Position numbers and translations under genes: made by a program. A stretch of 5,097 nt of DNA, from contig JAOUAY010000097.1 of assembly GCA_029860565.1 (NCBI GenBank), positions 1 to 5,097 of the forward strand, in the 5' to 3' direction. Shown here piece by piece: positions 4,836 to 5,097 of the stretch; position 1 is the first letter of the stretch; each line of letters opens with the position of its first letter. The notes beneath the pieces were generated by a model. The model saw nothing but the letters and a program-made list of their open reading frames with translations, searched no databases and was not told the DNA's origin. This stretch comes from Candidatus Nitrosopumilus sp. GTDB taxonomy: Archaea > Thermoproteota > Nitrososphaeria > Nitrososphaerales > Nitrosopumilaceae.

Positions 4836-5097
4836 ATGGATGAGATGAATAAAAAATTACTTGATAACGTCAAAAATTCTATTTCTGAAACTGTTAAAGT
4901 AAAAAAAATTGGCATTGCTTTTTCTGGTGGTGTAGATAGTACACTAATTTCAAAAATTTGCTCAGACATGAACTATGATATTACATTATTGACAATTGGA
5001 TTTCCTGAATCTCATGATATTTTATTTGCAAAAGAAGTTAATGAATATCTAAAATACTCTCATCATATTCTAGAAATTGATTCAGATACTTTCCCTA
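4836..5097 (+). CDS. Asparagine-synthase-like PP-loop ATPase, N-terminal part
   Basis: The first 87 residues of a protein cut by the right edge. After a short helical lead of about 25 residues comes KKIGIAFSGGVDSTLISKI, with the SGGVDS pyrophosphate-binding loop of N-type ATP pyrophosphatases. Then TLLTIGFPESHDILFAKEVNEYL and HHILEID follow, the strand-helix-strand pattern seen after the PP-loop in the C-terminal synthetase domain of AsnB. The protein starts directly with this domain and has no N-terminal glutaminase, so it is a stand-alone AsnB-C-like protein of a kind found in archaea. Such enzymes adenylate a carboxylate or carbonyl group for attack by a nitrogen or sulfur donor; the substrate cannot be told from this fragment. 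The start at ATG 4836 is chosen for its TATA spacing; ATG 4845 is a possible alternative. A QueC identity was considered because of the QueD-like neighbour, but the SHDI/AKEVNEYL pattern fits AsnB better. It is divergent from the carbinolamine dehydratase gene. Confidence 0.8.
   Translation, partial: MDEMNKKLLDNVKNSISETVKVKKIGIAFSGGVDSTLISKICSDMNYDITLLTIGFPESHDILFAKEVNEYLKYSHHILEIDSDTFP

Noticed and set aside
4787..4969. Minus-strand open frame of 60 codons
   Set aside because: Antisense to the SGGVDS region of the PP-loop ATPase gene and covers its promoter; no protein-like features.
4836..5097. QueC (7-cyano-7-deazaguanine synthase) identity for the PP-loop protein
   Set aside because: The SGGVDS loop is shared, but the following GFPESHDILFAKEVNEYL pattern fits the AsnB synthetase domain, and QueC begins almost directly with its PP-loop.

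Overview
The window looks like a piece of an AT-rich archaeal chromosome, most likely from an ammonia-oxidising thaumarchaeon of the Nitrosopumilus type. The evidence is an archaeal-style valyl-tRNA synthetase with a PSGRPWHIGA signature, TATA-like boxes about 23-30 bases before start codons (which implies leaderless or nearly leaderless mRNAs), T-run terminators instead of hairpins, and low GC. The lineage is an inference from protein style and composition; no database search was possible.

Layout, left to right. At 1-534 (minus strand) is the N-terminal 178 residues of a glutamine synthetase family protein, cut by the left edge and apparently starting at TTG. A 119-bp divergent intergenic region follows, with a perfect 9+9 bp inverted repeat. 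At 654-1124 (plus) is a PhnB-like VOC/glyoxalase-fold protein. A convergent gap follows, with a T-run terminator. At 1271-3592 (minus) is valS, preceded by a QueD/PTPS-like gene at 3600-4415 (minus); the two are 7 bases apart and clearly form an operon. At 4485-4763 (minus) is a pterin-4a-carbinolamine dehydratase with its own promoter. Divergent from it, at 4836-5097 (plus), is the start of an asparagine-synthase-like PP-loop ATPase, cut by the right edge.

How the genes fit together. The PTPS-like gene and valS share a transcript, and both can be tied to tRNA: QueD-type enzymes make the deazaguanine precursor of archaeosine, and ValS charges tRNA(Val). The adjacent carbinolamine dehydratase acts on pterins, so the stretch 3600-4763 can also be read as a small pterin neighbourhood.

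Two things stand out. The PTPS-like protein carries an extra N-terminal domain of about 115 residues that resembles a restriction-endonuclease-fold (PD-(D/E)XK) domain whose catalytic lysine position is isoleucine. Also, the valS stop codon is followed in the -1 frame by a protein-like open tail of 27 codons, which suggests a frameshift, a small insertion or a sequence error near the 3' end. I see no mobile element, CRISPR array, rRNA or tRNA, and no clear sign of a wholly new multi-gene system.
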